Shown: positions 20,039 through 30,884 of the stretch, piece after piece
Layout of the letters: every line of letters begins with the position of its first letter
How positions within the stretch are numbered: position 1 is the stretch's first letter
From: Serratia proteamaculans
GTDB lineage: Bacteria > Pseudomonadota > Gammaproteobacteria > Enterobacterales > Enterobacteriaceae
NCBI RefSeq assembly: GCF_008830365.1
Contig: NZ_WBKI01000002.1
Span: forward strand, 558,001-622,000
DNA length: 64,000 bases
Direction of reading: 5' to 3'
Notes under the pieces: model-generated
What the model was told of the DNA's origin: nothing
Seen by the model: the letters and a program-made list of their open reading frames with translations, nothing else
Database searches by the model: none
Program-made: the position numbers and the translations under genes

Positions 20039-21069
20039 TCCGTATTTACCCTGAACAACTTGCCGCGCAGCTCCGAGAGGGGCTGCGCGCTTGTTATTTA
20101 TTGAGTGGCAATGAGCCGCTGCTGTTGCAGGAAAGCCAGGATCTGATCCGCCAAACGGCACAGCAACAGCAATTCACCGAGCACTACAGCATTTCGCTCG
20201 ACGCCCATACCGACTGGGACGCCATTTTCAGCATCTGTCAGGCCATGAGCCTGTTCGCCAGCCGTCAGACGCTGCTGCTGATCTTCCCCGATAACGGGCC
20301 GACCGCCCCAATCGGCGAACAGCTGATCAAGCTGGCCGCTCTGCTGCATGACGACATTTTACTGATGCTACGTGGGCCACGCCTGACCAAAGCGCAGGAA
20401 AACAGCGCCTGGTTCAAAGCACTCAGCCCGCATGGCGCTTACGTCAGTTGCCAGACACCGGAACAGGCGCAGTTACCCCGCTGGGTAGCGCAACGCGCCA
20501 AAGCCATGAAGCTGGAACTGGACGACGCAGCCAATCAACTGATGTGTTATTGCTACGAAGGCAACCTGCTGGCGCTGTCGCAGGCGCTGGAACGGTTGTC
20601 GCTGCTGCACCCGGACGGCAAGCTTACCCTGCCGCGCGTTGAACTGGCGGTCAATGACGCCGCGCACTTCACGCCATTCCACTGGCTGGACGCCCTGCTG
20701 GCGGGCAAAAGCAAGCGCGCCTGGCATATCCTACAGCAGATGCAGCAGGAAGATGTCGAACCGGTGATCCTGCTGCGCACCCTGCAGCGTGAATTGCTGC
20801 AGTTACTGAACCTGCAGCGGCGCATGGCGTCAGTGCCGCTGCGTACGCTGTTTGACCAGTACAAGGTCTGGCAAAACCGCCGTAACCTGGTCACCCAGGC
20901 ATTACAACGGTTATCCGCAGCCCAGCTGCGGCAAGCGGTTCATCTGCTAGCGCAGATTGAAATTACCCTTAAGCAGGATTACGGCCAGTCGGTCTGGTCG
21001 GAACTGGAAACCCTGTCGATGCTGCTGTGCGGCAAACCTCTGGCCACGAGTTTTTCAGATGCCCACTAA
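20035..21069 (+). CDS. holA: DNA polymerase III subunit delta
   Basis: 344 residues, the clamp-opening 'wrench' of the clamp loader that binds the beta sliding clamp. [18 protein letters not shown] at the N-terminus is the AAA+-like domain I of HolA, which lacks a functional P-loop. [13 protein letters not shown] and [13 protein letters not shown] are typical family regions. Overlaps lptE by 4 nt and nadD by 11 nt. Confidence 0.96.
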   Translation: MIRIYPEQLAAQLREGLRACYLLSGNEPLLLQESQDLIRQTAQQQQFTEHYSISLDAHTDWDAIFSICQAMSLFASRQTLLLIFPDNGPTAPIGEQLIKLAALLHDDILLMLRGPRLTKAQENSAWFKALSPHGAYVSCQTPEQAQLPRWVAQRAKAMKLELDDAANQLMCYCYEGNLLALSQALERLSLLHPDGKLTLPRVELAVNDAAHFTPFHWLDALLAGKSKRAWHILQQMQQEDVEPVILLRTLQRELLQLLNLQRRMASVPLRTLFDQYKVWQNRRNLVTQALQRLSAAQLRQAVHLLAQIEITLKQDYGQSVWSELETLSMLLCGKPLATSFSDAH

Positions 21070-21721
21070 TCCGCAAGACACCACCGTCCTGCACGCCCTG
21101 TTTGGCGGCACCTTTGACCCGATCCATTACGGCCATCTGCGGCCAGTAGAAGCGCTGGCCGCCGAGGTTGGCCTGAACCGGGTCACACTGCTGCCCAACC
21201 ACGTGCCCCCGCACCGCCCTCAGCCCGAGGCTAACGCTCAGCAACGGTTGAAAATGGTTGAACTGGCAATTGCCGGCAACCCGCTGTTTGCGGTTGACGA
21301 TCGCGAACTGCACCGCACCACGCCGTCCTACACCATAGAGACGCTGGAAGCCATTCGTAAAGAACGTGGCGCTGCATTGCCGCTGGCGTTTATTATTGGC
21401 CAGGACTCGTTGTTGACGTTGCACAAATGGCACCGCTGGCAATCGCTGCTGGAGACCTGCCACCTGCTAGTGCTGGCGCGACCTGGCTACAACGACCGGA
21501 TGGACACGCCGGAACTGCAGCAGTGGCTGGAACAGCATCAGGTGACCGATGCCGCTCTGCTGAGCCTGCAACCACAGGGCTATATCTACCTGGCCGATAC
21601 GCCGCAGCTGGAAATTTCAGCGACGGAAATCCGCCAGCGCCGCCACCTGGGTCTCGACTGTGACGACCTGTTGCCGCGTTCGGTACAGCGCTATATCGAG
21701 TTACAGGGTTTATATCGCTAG
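21059..21721 (+). CDS. nadD: Nicotinate-nucleotide adenylyltransferase
   Basis: 220 residues; joins nicotinate mononucleotide to ATP to form deamido-NAD. I start it at ATG 21059 ([17 protein letters not shown]) inside the holA 3' end; a longer frame would overlap holA by over 100 bp. [12 protein letters not shown] carries the nucleotidyltransferase HxGH motif and ISATEIRQR is the ISxTxxR motif. E. coli has cobC/phpB after nadD; here there is none, and rsfS follows after 188 bp. Confidence 0.96.
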   Translation: MPTNPQDTTVLHALFGGTFDPIHYGHLRPVEALAAEVGLNRVTLLPNHVPPHRPQPEANAQQRLKMVELAIAGNPLFAVDDRELHRTTPSYTIETLEAIRKERGAALPLAFIIGQDSLLTLHKWHRWQSLLETCHLLVLARPGYNDRMDTPELQQWLEQHQVTDAALLSLQPQGYIYLADTPQLEISATEIRQRRHLGLDCDDLLPRSVQRYIELQGLYR

Positions 21722-21909
21722 CGAGAGCCGCATGATATACTGCGCCGCTATTTTTCAGGTATTCGCTGAAAACCCCGGAAACCTTAGCTGGCCGGGCAGT
21801 CACCAGCTGGCTTTCAGCGGCATCCTGCCGACTTATCATTGATTCAGGCCGCAAAACGGGCAGTTGCCCGCCGCAGTCGAATGAACAGAACACTCCCGAG
21901 GGGGAACCT

Positions 21910-22227
21910 TTGCAAGGTAAAGCGCTCCAAGATTTCGTCATCGATAAAATTGATGACCTGAAAGGTCAAGACATTATCGCTCTGGATGTACAGGGTAAAT
22001 CCAGCATCACCGATTGCATGATCATCTGCACCGGTACTTCTACTCGTCACGTGATGTCGATCGCCAACCATCTGGTGCAAGAATCCCGTTCTGCGGGCAT
22101 GGAACTGTTTGGCATGAAAGGCCAGGAAGCTTCCGACTGGATAGTGGTTGATCTGGGTGAAGTGATCGTCCATGTAATGCAAGAAGAAAGCCGTCGTCTG
22201 TACGAGCTGGAAAAACTCTGGAGCTAA
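21910..22227 (+). CDS. rsfS: Ribosomal silencing factor RsfS
   Basis: 105 residues. Binds uL14 on the 50S subunit and blocks subunit joining in stationary phase or starvation. It starts with TTG behind GAGGGGG, as the E. coli gene does, and [20 protein letters not shown] is nearly the same in both. [15 protein letters not shown] is the Iojap/RsfS core. Only 3 nt separate it from rlmH. Confidence 0.97.
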   Translation: MQGKALQDFVIDKIDDLKGQDIIALDVQGKSSITDCMIICTGTSTRHVMSIANHLVQESRSAGMELFGMKGQEASDWIVVDLGEVIVHVMQEESRRLYELEKLWS

Positions 22228-22230
22228 GCG

Positions 22231-22701
22231 GTGAAACTGCAACTGGTAGCGGTCGGCACTAAAATGCCAGACTGGGTGCAGACCGGCTTTATGGATTATC
22301 TGCATCGCTTTCCGAAAGATATGCCGTTTGAGCTGACCGAAATCCCGGCGGGCAAGCGCGGCAAGAATGCCGATATCAAACGCATTCTGGAAAAGGAAGG
22401 CGAACAAATGCTGGCGGCGGTAGGCAAAGGCAATCGCATTGTCACGCTGGATATCCCCGGTACGCCGTGGGAAACGCCGCAGTTAGCACAGCAGCTCGAA
22501 CGCTGGAAGCAGGACGGCCGCAACGTCAGCCTGCTGATTGGCGGCCCGGAAGGGCTGGCACCGGCGTGCAAGGCCGCAGCAGAACAAAGTTGGTCGCTCT
22601 CACCGTTGACATTGCCGCATCCTTTAGTGCGCGTTCTGGTGGCTGAAAGCCTCTATCGCGCCTGGAGTATTACAACAAATCATCCTTACCACCGGGAATA
22701 G
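22231..22701 (+). CDS. rlmH: 23S rRNA pseudouridine-1915 N3-methyltransferase
   Basis: 156 residues, a SPOUT-class methyltransferase that methylates pseudouridine 1915 in helix 69 of 23S rRNA on assembled ribosomes. It starts with [14 protein letters not shown] is the SAM-binding knot and [20 protein letters not shown] the conserved C-terminus. Operon with rsfS and probably mrdA-mrdB-rlpA. Confidence 0.97.
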   Translation: MKLQLVAVGTKMPDWVQTGFMDYLHRFPKDMPFELTEIPAGKRGKNADIKRILEKEGEQMLAAVGKGNRIVTLDIPGTPWETPQLAQQLERWKQDGRNVSLLIGGPEGLAPACKAAAEQSWSLSPLTLPHPLVRVLVAESLYRAWSITTNHPYHRE

Positions 22702-22739
22702 CCGGTGGTAACCGTGACAGAGTGAAATAAAGCAGCGGG

Positions 22740-24635
22740 ATGAAAATAGAACGTAACCCTTTTCGCGACTATACGGCTGAATCCGCCCTGTTTGTACGCC
22801 GCGCCCTGGTGGCGTTCTTTGTCATCCTGGTGCTGACCGGCACCCTCATCGCCAATCTGTATAACCTACAAATCGTCCGCTTTGAGGATTACCGCACCCG
22901 TTCCAACGAAAACCGCATCAAACTGGTGCCGATCGCGCCCAGTCGCGGCATTATCTATGATCGCAACGGCACTCCGCTGGCGCTCAACCGCACCATTTAT
23001 CAGCTGGAGCTGATGCCGGAGAAGGTCGATGACCTGAAGGCCACGCTGCAGGCACTGCGTCCGGTGGTCGATCTGACCGACGAAGACATCACCAACTTCG
23101 AGAAAGAGCGCAAGCGCTCGCGCCGTTTCGTCTCCATTCCGGTGAAAACCGCCCTGAATGAAGTTCAGGTAGCACGGTTTGCGGTTAACCAGTTCCGCTT
23201 CCCCGGCGTCGAGGTCAAAGGCTACCAGCGTCGCTACTACCCGTATGGCTCCGCCCTGACCCACGTGATCGGCTACGTGTCGAAGATCAACGACCGCGAT
23301 GTCGAACGCCTGGATAAAGAGAGCAAGCTGGCCAACTACGCCGCCACCCACGATATCGGCAAGCTGGGTATCGAACGTTATTACGAAGATACCCTGCACG
23401 GCAAAACCGGCTACGAAGAGGTTGAAGTCAACAACCGCGGCCGGGTGATCCGCCAACTGCATGAACAACCCCCGTCCGCCGGTCAGGACGTTTACCTGAC
23501 GCTGGATCTCAACCTGCAACGCTATATCGAGCAGTTGCTGGTCGGCAGCCGCGCGGCAGTGGTGGTGAGCGATCCGCGCACCGGCGGCATTCTGGCGATG
23601 GTGTCCAACCCCAGCTATGATCCGAACCTGTTCGTCGATGGCATCTCCAGTAAAGACTATCAGGGGCTGCTCAACGATCCGAACCGGCCGTTGATTAACC
23701 GCGCCACTCAAGGGCTATACCCACCGGCCTCAACGGTGAAACCCTACATTTCCGTCTCGGCTCTCAGCGCCGGGGTGATCACCAAAAATACCACCCTGTT
23801 CGATCCCGGCTGGTGGCAATTGCCCGGCTCGGAAAAACGCTTCCGTGACTGGAAAAAGTGGGGCCACGGCCGCCTGAACGTCACCAAAGCCCTGGAAGAG
23901 TCAGCGGATACCTTCTTCTATCAGGTCGCCTACGATATGGGTATCGATCGCCTGTCGACCTGGCTGACCAAGTTCGGGTACGGCGAATATACCGGCATTG
24001 ATCTGTCCGAAGAGCGTTCCGGCCTGATGCCGACCCGCGACTGGAAATTCAAGCGCTATAAAAAGCCCTGGTATCAGGGCGACACCATTCCTGTGGGCAT
24101 CGGCCAGGGCTACTGGACCGCAACACCGATCCAGATGGCCAAGGCACTGACCACACTGATTAACGATGGTAATGTCAAAACGCCGCACCTGCTGCAGAGC
24201 ACCAGAATCAATGGTGCGCTGGTGCCTTTCATTCAGGAAGAAAGCAAGCAGATCGGCGATATTCATTCCGGCTTCTGGGAAATTGCCAAAGATGGCATGT
24301 ATGGCGTGGCCAACCGTCCGAACGGCACGGCACGTAAGTACTTTGCAGGTACGCCATACAAAGCCGCGGCGAAATCGGGTACCGCACAGGTATTCGGTTA
24401 CGAAACCTATAACGCCCACAAACTCGCAGAGCACCTGCGTGACCATAAACTGATGACGGCCTTCGCACCTTACGATAATCCGACGGTCTCGGTCGCCATC
24501 ATTCTGGAAAACGGCGGCGCAGGTCCGGCGGTCGGGACGATTACTCGTCAGATCCTCGACCATATTTTGCTGGGCGACAACAATACGCAATTACCGGACG
24601 CGGCCCCACTGCCGCCTGGTGTAGAAGGTGATTAA
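22740..24635 (+). CDS. mrdA: Penicillin-binding protein 2 (elongasome transpeptidase)
   Basis: 631 residues. One N-terminal TM helix (about 22-42) anchors a periplasmic pedestal and transpeptidase domain. The active-site Ser is in PPASTVKPY at about residue 330, SAD in EESADTFFY is the second motif, and KSGTAQV near 545 the third. It cross-links peptidoglycan for rod-shape elongation together with RodA, encoded 8 nt downstream. The target of mecillinam-type beta-lactams. Confidence 0.98.
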   Translation: MKIERNPFRDYTAESALFVRRALVAFFVILVLTGTLIANLYNLQIVRFEDYRTRSNENRIKLVPIAPSRGIIYDRNGTPLALNRTIYQLELMPEKVDDLKATLQALRPVVDLTDEDITNFEKERKRSRRFVSIPVKTALNEVQVARFAVNQFRFPGVEVKGYQRRYYPYGSALTHVIGYVSKINDRDVERLDKESKLANYAATHDIGKLGIERYYEDTLHGKTGYEEVEVNNRGRVIRQLHEQPPSAGQDVYLTLDLNLQRYIEQLLVGSRAAVVVSDPRTGGILAMVSNPSYDPNLFVDGISSKDYQGLLNDPNRPLINRATQGLYPPASTVKPYISVSALSAGVITKNTTLFDPGWWQLPGSEKRFRDWKKWGHGRLNVTKALEESADTFFYQVAYDMGIDRLSTWLTKFGYGEYTGIDLSEERSGLMPTRDWKFKRYKKPWYQGDTIPVGIGQGYWTATPIQMAKALTTLINDGNVKTPHLLQSTRINGALVPFIQEESKQIGDIHSGFWEIAKDGMYGVANRPNGTARKYFAGTPYKAAAKSGTAQVFGYETYNAHKLAEHLRDHKLMTAFAPYDNPTVSVAIILENGGAGPAVGTITRQILDHILLGDNNTQLPDAAPLPPGVEGD

Positions 24636-24643
24636 GGTAGAAC

Positions 24644-25756
24644 ATGACTGAAAGCCAACAAAAGGGCTCGATCTGGACCAAAATCCATATCGACCCCACA
24701 TTCCTGGTATTAATTCTGGCCCTGCTGGTCTACAGCGCGTTCGTGATGTGGAGCGCCAGCGGTCAGGATATCGGCATGATGGAGCGCAAGATCGGCCAGA
24801 TCGTCATGGGGCTGATCGTGATGGCCGTGATGGCACAGATCCCACCGCGAGTTTATGAAAGCTGGGCACCGTATTTATATATTTTCTGCGTGATCCTGCT
24901 GATTTTAGTGGACGCTTTCGGGCAGATCAGTAAAGGCGCACAGCGCTGGCTGGATCTTGGTTTTGTGCGCTTCCAGCCGTCCGAGATCGCTAAAATCGCC
25001 GTGCCGCTGATGGTGGCGCGCTTTATGAACCGCGACGTCTGCCCACCTTCGCTGAAGAATACCGCCATTGCACTGGTGCTGATTTTCCTGCCGACCTTAC
25101 TGGTGGCCGCACAGCCAGATCTGGGGACTTCGATTCTGATCGCCGCCTCCGGCCTGTTCGTGCTGTTCCTGTCCGGTATGAGCTGGAAGTTGATCGCCGT
25201 GGCCGCCGTACTGCTGGCGGCCTTTATCCCGGTGCTGTGGTTCTTCCTGATGCACGGCTATCAACGCGACCGCGTCATGATGCTGCTCGATCCGGAAACC
25301 GACCCACTTGGTGCCGGTTACCATATTATTCAGTCAAAAATCGCCATAGGCTCCGGCGGCCTGTCCGGCAAAGGCTGGCTGCACGGCACCCAGTCACAGT
25401 TGGAATTCCTGCCGGAACGTCACACCGACTTTATCTTCGCGGTATTGGCCGAAGAACTGGGGCTGATCGGGGTGCTGGTGTTACTGGCGCTATACCTGCT
25501 GGTGATTATCCGCGGGCTGATGATCGCCGCCAAGGCACAAACCACCTTCGGCCGGGTCATGGTCGGCGGTCTGATGCTGATTTTGTTCGTTTATGTGTTT
25601 GTTAACATTGGTATGGTCAGTGGTATTTTGCCGGTAGTTGGCGTACCTTTGCCTCTGGTCAGCTACGGGGGTTCGGCGCTGATTGTGCTTATGGCTGGGT
25701 TCGGCATTATCATGTCGATCCACACGCATCGAAAAATGATGTCCAAGAGTTTATAA
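24644..25756 (+). CDS. mrdB: Peptidoglycan glycosyltransferase RodA
   Basis: 370 residues, a SEDS-family polytopic protein with about ten TM helices that polymerises lipid II in the elongasome. Family signatures: [44 protein letters not shown] and [19 protein letters not shown]. Sits between mrdA and rlpA in one transcription unit. Confidence 0.98.
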   Translation: MTESQQKGSIWTKIHIDPTFLVLILALLVYSAFVMWSASGQDIGMMERKIGQIVMGLIVMAVMAQIPPRVYESWAPYLYIFCVILLILVDAFGQISKGAQRWLDLGFVRFQPSEIAKIAVPLMVARFMNRDVCPPSLKNTAIALVLIFLPTLLVAAQPDLGTSILIAASGLFVLFLSGMSWKLIAVAAVLLAAFIPVLWFFLMHGYQRDRVMMLLDPETDPLGAGYHIIQSKIAIGSGGLSGKGWLHGTQSQLEFLPERHTDFIFAVLAEELGLIGVLVLLALYLLVIIRGLMIAAKAQTTFGRVMVGGLMLILFVYVFVNIGMVSGILPVVGVPLPLVSYGGSALIVLMAGFGIIMSIHTHRKMMSKSL

Positions 25757-25766
25757 GGGGTGAGTA

Positions 25767-26840
25767 ATGCGTAAGGAATGGCTTTGGGTCGGCGTCGTCG
25801 CGGTATTGCTTTCCGCCTGTACCGCCCCGACCACGGAACAGCAAGCACCACCGCAGCAGCCGTATAACGGGCCGGTGGTGGAAATCGGTGGCGTTGAGCC
25901 TCAATATGAACCCTATAACCCTAATAACATGCAGGATTATAAGGTTAATGGCGACACTTACCGCATCGTCAAAGATCCGCAGAACTTCTCACAGACCGGT
26001 CTGGCCAGTTCCTATGGTGAAGAAGCCCGGGGCAACACCACCGCGCTGGGGGAACAGTTCGATCCTAACGGCCTGACGGCCGCACACCCGACGTTGCCAA
26101 TCCCTAGTTACGTGCGTGTGACCAACCTGGCCAACGGCCGCCAACTGGTGGTGCGGGTTAACGATCGCGGACCGTACACCCAGGGCCGCATTATCGATCT
26201 GTCGAAAGCCGTCGCCGACCGCCTCAACCTGTCCAACAACACCAAGGTCAAGGTTGATTTCATCAACGTGGCACCGGACGGTACTTTGAGCGGCCCAGGT
26301 ACCATTGGAACGACCGTCGCCAAACAAAGCTATGCCCTGCCCGCACGCCCGGAACTCGGGGCCAGCAGCATGGGAACCCCGATGCAACAGGATGTTCCGG
26401 TTCCCAACGGTGCTGCAGTACACCCGATTGACAACAGCAGCCTGAACACCGGCGACAACGCCCCGGCCACCACTGCCGGCAATAGCCGTAGCGGTTTCCT
26501 GGGTGCGCCAAGCGCCGTCCCGGTCGGCGTACTGGAGGGCTCAGAACCTGAACCTGCCGTCATTGCCGCACCGGTTGCAGCGACCGCCGCCGTCGCCGCC
26601 AATGCTTCTACGGGTGGCAGCTATGTGGTGCAGGTTGGCGCATTGAGCAGTGCCGAACGCGCCCAAAGCTGGCAACAAAGCCTGAGCCAAAAGTTTGGCG
26701 TACCGGGCAAAGTCGCCGCCAACGGCAGCGTTTACCGCGTGCAGTTAGGCCCGTTCAGCAGCCGTCAGCAAGCTGCCGAACTTCAGCAGCGTTTGGCCAG
26801 CGAAGCGCAGCAACAATCTTTTGTCACTGCCGCACCTTAA
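25767..26840 (+). CDS. rlpA: Septal-ring lytic transglycosylase RlpA
   Basis: 357 residues. The lipobox LLSACTAP (Cys18) makes it an outer-membrane lipoprotein. A double-psi beta-barrel domain at about 75-165 (GLASSYGEEARGNTTALGEQF, RVNDRGPYTQGRIIDLS) is followed by a long Pro/Ala/Ser linker and a C-terminal SPOR domain from about 285 (SYVVQVGALSSAERAQ), which binds denuded septal glycan. The role in cleaving denuded strands is known from Pseudomonas; the E. coli protein seems to lack strong activity. Confidence 0.96.
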   Translation: MRKEWLWVGVVAVLLSACTAPTTEQQAPPQQPYNGPVVEIGGVEPQYEPYNPNNMQDYKVNGDTYRIVKDPQNFSQTGLASSYGEEARGNTTALGEQFDPNGLTAAHPTLPIPSYVRVTNLANGRQLVVRVNDRGPYTQGRIIDLSKAVADRLNLSNNTKVKVDFINVAPDGTLSGPGTIGTTVAKQSYALPARPELGASSMGTPMQQDVPVPNGAAVHPIDNSSLNTGDNAPATTAGNSRSGFLGAPSAVPVGVLEGSEPEPAVIAAPVAATAAVAANASTGGSYVVQVGALSSAERAQSWQQSLSQKFGVPGKVAANGSVYRVQLGPFSSRQQAAELQQRLASEAQQQSFVTAAP

Positions 26841-26883
26841 AACAACTCTCCGGCAGGCGAACGCGGTTGATAAGCGTTCCTAT

Positions 26884-26906
26884 AGCTGAAACATTTTCTT
26901 TCAGCT
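26884..26906. terminator. Hairpin between rlpA and dacA
   Basis: AGCTGAAA-CATTTTC-TTTCAGCT, a perfect 8-bp inverted repeat 43 nt after rlpA, with no long T-tract. Probably an mRNA 3'-end structure before the dacA promoter. Confidence 0.45.
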
Positions 26907-27018
26907 AAAGCCAATAAAGCGCGATTAGTCAGAGGATTGGCTAATGCCTGCCGGGATCTCATCTGTTATAGTGTGGCTCGTTTTTAATTTTACCCTCATG
27001 GATGTTGTAGTCTCGATC

Positions 27019-28230
27019 ATGAAACAAGTAACCTCTTTCAGCTTAATCAAGAGCATAGCGCTCGGCACCGTTATCGCGATGAGTGCAACCTCCGTTGCGC
27101 ATGCCGATGACGTTAATATCAAAACCATGATCCCAGGGGTACCGCAGATCGATGCGGAAGCCTACGTCCTGATTGATTACAACTCCGGTAAAGTTTTGGC
27201 GGAAATGAACGCCGACGCCCGCCGCGATCCTGCCAGCCTGACCAAAATGATGACCAGTTACGTCATCGGCCAGGCGCTGAAAGCAGGCAAGATCGGTCAG
27301 GAAGATCTGGTTACCGTGGGACAAGATGCCTGGGCAACCGGCAACCCGGTATTCAAGGGTTCTTCACTGATGTTCCTGAAGCCAGGCGACCGCGTGCCGG
27401 TCTCCAAGCTGACCCGCGGTATCAACCTGCAGTCCGGTAACGACGCCTGTGTGGCGATGGCCGACTATGTGGCCGGCAGCCAGGACGCCTTCGTTAACCT
27501 GATGAACACCTACGTCAGCAAGCTGGGCCTGCAGAACACCCACTTCCAGACGGTACATGGCCTGGATGCACAGGGTCAGTACAGCTCGGCGCGCGATATG
27601 GCGTTGATCGGCCAGGCGCTGATCCGCGACGTGCCGGACGAGTACGCGATTTATAAAGAAAAAGAATTCACCTTCAACAATATCCGCCAGATGAACCGTA
27701 ACGGTCTGCTGTGGGATACCAGCCTGAACGTCGACGGTATCAAAACCGGTCATACCGATGCAGCAGGCTACAACCTGGTCGCATCTGCCACCGAAGGCCA
27801 GATGCGTCTGATCTCTGCGGTGCTGGGCGGTCGTACTTATAAAGGCCGTGAAACCGAGAGCAAGAAACTGCTGACCTGGGGCTTCCGCTTCTTCGAAACC
27901 GTTGCGCCCTTGAAAGTGGGCAAAGAGTTTGCGTCTGAGCCGGTATGGTTCGGCGATGCGGATCGCGTAGAACTGGGCGTAGACAAAGACGTTTACCTGA
28001 CTATCCCACGCGGCCGGATGAAAGATCTCAAGGCCAGCTACGTGCTGAACACCCCGGAAATTCATGCGCCACTGGCAAAAAACCAGGTTGTCGGCAGCAT
28101 CAACTTCCAGCTGGATGGCAAAACCATCGATCAGCGCCCACTGGTGGTGATGAACGAAGTGAAAGAAGGCGGTTTCTTCAGCCGTATCGTGGATTACATC
28201 AAACTGATGTTCCACCACTGGTTCGGTTAA
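27019..28230 (+). CDS. dacA: D-alanyl-D-alanine carboxypeptidase (PBP5)
   Basis: Trims pentapeptides in periplasmic peptidoglycan. The start [15 protein letters not shown] gives 403 residues, the E. coli length, and a signal peptide cut at AHA|DD. In-frame ATGs at 26944 and 26998 are possible but add hydrophobic residues with no ribosome-binding site; none of the three has a good one. Active-site motifs are PASLTKMM (Ser), LQSGNDAC (SxN) and GIKTGHTD (KTG). The C-terminus [14 protein letters not shown] is the amphipathic membrane anchor. Confidence 0.96.
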   Translation: MKQVTSFSLIKSIALGTVIAMSATSVAHADDVNIKTMIPGVPQIDAEAYVLIDYNSGKVLAEMNADARRDPASLTKMMTSYVIGQALKAGKIGQEDLVTVGQDAWATGNPVFKGSSLMFLKPGDRVPVSKLTRGINLQSGNDACVAMADYVAGSQDAFVNLMNTYVSKLGLQNTHFQTVHGLDAQGQYSSARDMALIGQALIRDVPDEYAIYKEKEFTFNNIRQMNRNGLLWDTSLNVDGIKTGHTDAAGYNLVASATEGQMRLISAVLGGRTYKGRETESKKLLTWGFRFFETVAPLKVGKEFASEPVWFGDADRVELGVDKDVYLTIPRGRMKDLKASYVLNTPEIHAPLAKNQVVGSINFQLDGKTIDQRPLVVMNEVKEGGFFSRIVDYIKLMFHHWFG

Positions 28231-28273
28231 CAGTTGAAATGGGCGAAATCGCCCCCATATACTGATTAACATT

Positions 28274-28295
28274 AACTCCCGCTCCGGCGGGAGTT
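28274..28295 (+). terminator. Hairpin after dacA
   Basis: AACTCCCGC-TCCG-GCGGGAGTT followed by ATAATTT: a 9-bp stem 43 nt after the dacA stop. Confidence 0.7.
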
Positions 28296-28341
28296 ATAAT
28301 TTATAGAATCGCTATATCGATAGCCGCACTCTGGAGCGCAC

Positions 28342-28605
28342 ATGAAAACTAAACTGAACGAACTGCTCGAATTCCCTTGCTCATTTACCTACAAAGTAAT
28401 GGGCCTGGCACAACCCGAGCTGGTAGACCAGGTGGTTGAAGTGGTGCAGCGCCATGCTCCCGGGGATTACAACCCGCAGGTTAAACCTAGCAGCAAAGGC
28501 AATTACCACTCCGTGTCCATCACCATCACCGCCACCCATATCGACCAGGTGGAAACCTTATATGATGAGTTGGGTAACATTGAAATTGTCCGCATGGTGC
28601 TGTAA
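28342..28605 (+). CDS. ybeD: YbeD family protein (DUF493)
   Basis: 87 residues with an ACT-like alpha/beta fold. [21 protein letters not shown] and the C-terminus [14 protein letters not shown] are close to E. coli YbeD, which lies in the same place between dacA and lipB. A regulatory role in lipoate metabolism has been suggested from context only. A bulged hairpin (28632-28658, CCCGGG arms) lies after it, before lipB. Confidence 0.95.
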   Translation: MKTKLNELLEFPCSFTYKVMGLAQPELVDQVVEVVQRHAPGDYNPQVKPSSKGNYHSVSITITATHIDQVETLYDELGNIEIVRMVL

Positions 28606-28739
28606 TTCCAGCACAAACCCCTGCATTTCAGCCCGGGACAGAGCATTCTCTGCCCGGGTTGCGCATTTTTGGTCAGTGAAACGCTGGTCGCCGGCCAGAG
28701 CGCCCGGTATAATGGCGACACCACTTCTGTAACCTGACG

Positions 28740-29408
28740 ATGACTCTTTTGCAACCAGACAAGATCATTTTGCGTCAGCTGGGGTTGCAGCCCTATGAGC
28801 CTGTATCCCAAGCCATGCACAACTTCACCGACCGCCGCACCGAAACCACGCCCGATGAGCTGTGGCTGGTTCAGCATCAGCCCGTGTTTACTCAGGGCCA
28901 GGCCGGGAAAGCGGAGCATCTGTTGATGCCGGGCGATATTCCGGTGATCCAGAGCGATCGCGGTGGCCAGGTGACCTATCACGGGCCGGGCCAGCAGGTG
29001 ATGTATGTGATGGTCGATCTGAAACGCAACAAGGTTGGCGTTCGCCAACTGGTCACGGCTATCGAAGATACCGTTATTAATACCCTCGCCCACTTTCACA
29101 TTGAATCGCGTGCCCGTCCGGATGCGCCCGGTGTTTATGTGGGGGAGCAAAAAATCTGTTCGTTGGGTTTGCGGATCCGTAAAGGCAGTTCATTCCACGG
29201 CCTGGCCCTGAATGTGGCCATGGATCTCACCCCCTTCCAGCGTATCAACCCTTGCGGTTACGCCGGTATGCAGATGGCGCAAGTCAGCGCGCTGGTGCCC
29301 AGTGTTGGCATAGAAGACGTACACCCAGTCCTGGTACAGGAATTTGTTCATTTACTCGGCTACCCGAAGGTCGAGCTTCGTAACTGGAACCTGCACGATT
29401 ATGAGTAA
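28740..29408 (+). CDS. lipB: Octanoyl-[ACP]:protein N-octanoyltransferase
   Basis: 222 residues (E. coli 213). Transfers octanoate from acyl carrier protein to lipoyl domains, the first step of lipoate synthesis. [16 protein letters not shown] is the substrate loop. The catalytic Lys is in [11 protein letters not shown] and the catalytic Cys in [10 protein letters not shown]. The last eight bases overlap lipA, so the two steps are coupled; E. coli has ybeF between them and this genome does not. Confidence 0.97.
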   Translation: MTLLQPDKIILRQLGLQPYEPVSQAMHNFTDRRTETTPDELWLVQHQPVFTQGQAGKAEHLLMPGDIPVIQSDRGGQVTYHGPGQQVMYVMVDLKRNKVGVRQLVTAIEDTVINTLAHFHIESRARPDAPGVYVGEQKICSLGLRIRKGSSFHGLALNVAMDLTPFQRINPCGYAGMQMAQVSALVPSVGIEDVHPVLVQEFVHLLGYPKVELRNWNLHDYE

Positions 29409-30366
29409 ACCAATTCAGATGGAACGCGGCGTCAAATACCGCGATGCAGACAAAATGGCGTTGATCCCGGTAAAAACGGTGGTCACAGAACGGCAGGAGC
29501 TGTTACGTAAACCCGAGTGGATGAAAATCAAACTCCCTGCCGACTCTACGCGTATTCAAGGCATTAAAGCCGCAATGCGTAAAAACGGTCTGCATTCGGT
29601 GTGTGAAGAAGCTTCCTGTCCGAACCTGTCTGAGTGCTTCAACCACGGTACCGCCACCTTTATGATCCTGGGCGCTATCTGTACCCGCCGCTGCCCGTTC
29701 TGCGACGTGGCCCACGGCCGCCCGGTGGCGCCAGATGCCAACGAGCCGGAAAAACTGGCTCAGACCATCGCCGATATGGGCCTGCGTTATGTGGTGATCA
29801 CCTCGGTTGACCGCGACGATCTGCGCGACGGCGGTGCCCAGCACTTTGCCGACTGTATCGCGGCTATCCGCGTCAAGAACCCGACCATCAAGATTGAAAC
29901 GCTGGTGCCAGACTTCCGCGGCCGTATGGATCGTGCACTGGAAATCCTGACCGAGACACCACCGGATGTGTTCAACCACAACCTGGAAAACGTACCGCGT
30001 GTTTACCGTCAGGTTCGCCCTGGCGCTAACTACGAGTGGTCATTGAAGCTGCTGGAGCGGTTTAAAGAAGCGCATCCGCACATTCCAACCAAGTCTGGCC
30101 TGATGGTTGGCCTGGGGGAAACCAATGCGGAAATCGTTGAAGTGATGCGCGATCTGCGTCGCCACGGCGTCACCATGTTGACCCTGGGTCAGTACTTGCA
30201 ACCAAGCCGCCATCACCTGCCGGTACAGCGTTACGTCAGCCCGGCCGAATTCGATGAAATGAAAGAAGAAGCGATGGCGATGGGCTTCACCCATGCCGCC
30301 TGCGGCCCGTTTGTCCGTTCGTCCTACCATGCCGACCTGCAGGCAAAAGGGATGGAAGTGAAGTAA
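29401..30366 (+). CDS. lipA: Lipoyl synthase
   Basis: 321 residues, identical in length to E. coli LipA; starts [20 protein letters not shown] radical-SAM enzyme that inserts two sulfurs into the octanoyl chain. The sacrificial auxiliary cluster is in [13 protein letters not shown] and the radical-SAM cluster in [13 protein letters not shown]. The C-terminus carries the third auxiliary-cluster ligand Ser in [10 protein letters not shown]. Overlaps lipB by 8 nt. Confidence 0.98.
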   Translation: MSKPIQMERGVKYRDADKMALIPVKTVVTERQELLRKPEWMKIKLPADSTRIQGIKAAMRKNGLHSVCEEASCPNLSECFNHGTATFMILGAICTRRCPFCDVAHGRPVAPDANEPEKLAQTIADMGLRYVVITSVDRDDLRDGGAQHFADCIAAIRVKNPTIKIETLVPDFRGRMDRALEILTETPPDVFNHNLENVPRVYRQVRPGANYEWSLKLLERFKEAHPHIPTKSGLMVGLGETNAEIVEVMRDLRRHGVTMLTLGQYLQPSRHHLPVQRYVSPAEFDEMKEEAMAMGFTHAACGPFVRSSYHADLQAKGMEVK

Positions 30367-30398
30367 TTATTTGTTACGTTTTCAACGACGGGAATGGC

Positions 30399-30431
30399 AA
30401 AAAACGGATGTCCATGCGGCATCCGTTTTTT
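30399..30431. terminator. Bidirectional terminator between lipA and tatE
   Basis: AAAAAACGGATG-(9 nt)-CATCCGTTTTTT: a 12-bp symmetric stem, able to end both converging transcripts. Confidence 0.93.
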
Positions 30432-30452
30432 ATTGCCTGGCAGAAGACGAAA

Positions 30453-30665
30453 TTAAACGTCTTTCTTTTCGACGCTCTGCGGGTTGGACTGACTTTCAGC
30501 CGTGGTGGTTGCCGCTGACGGAGTCGTGTCATCGCCCACTGCCTTTTTGAAGCCCTTCAGTGCAGCACCCAAATCAGCGCCCAAAGTACGCAGTTTGCTG
30601 GTACCGAACAGCAAAACGATCAACACCGCAATCACCAGAAGTTTGGTAATACTGATCCCTTCCAT
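30453..30665 (-). CDS. tatE: Sec-independent translocase component TatE
   Basis: 70 residues; a TatA paralogue forming part of the twin-arginine export pore. The start [21 protein letters not shown] is preceded by AAGGTGAG on the minus strand; upstream in-frame ATGs would add a non-homologous leader. One TM helix (about 6-22), the hinge [14 protein letters not shown], an amphipathic helix ALKGFKKAV and a polar tail rich in Thr/Ser/Gln. Next to lipA, as in E. coli. Confidence 0.95.
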   Translation of the reverse strand: MEGISITKLLVIAVLIVLLFGTSKLRTLGADLGAALKGFKKAVGDDTTPSAATTTAESQSNPQSVEKKDV

Positions 30666-30884
30666 ACTCACCTTCTTATTCATATAGCGCTGCGGACGCA
30701 GCGAGAAAACAAACCTTGCCTGAGGATATTTACCTACTTTCCCTGTGCCAAAACAACAGCAACATGTAACAGAGTGAGATCCTGCGCCAATAAGCAAGGT
30801 TAAATACGTCGCACGCGATTCAGACTATTCTGAGTTTTCCAACTGCATGGTACGCTGTCCCTCTGCTCATTATGGAGTTGCCGG

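Noticed and set aside
26944-27018. Longer dacA start at ATG 26944 or 26998
   Set aside because: Neither has a ribosome-binding site and both would lengthen the signal peptide; ATG 27019 gives the family length of 403 residues.
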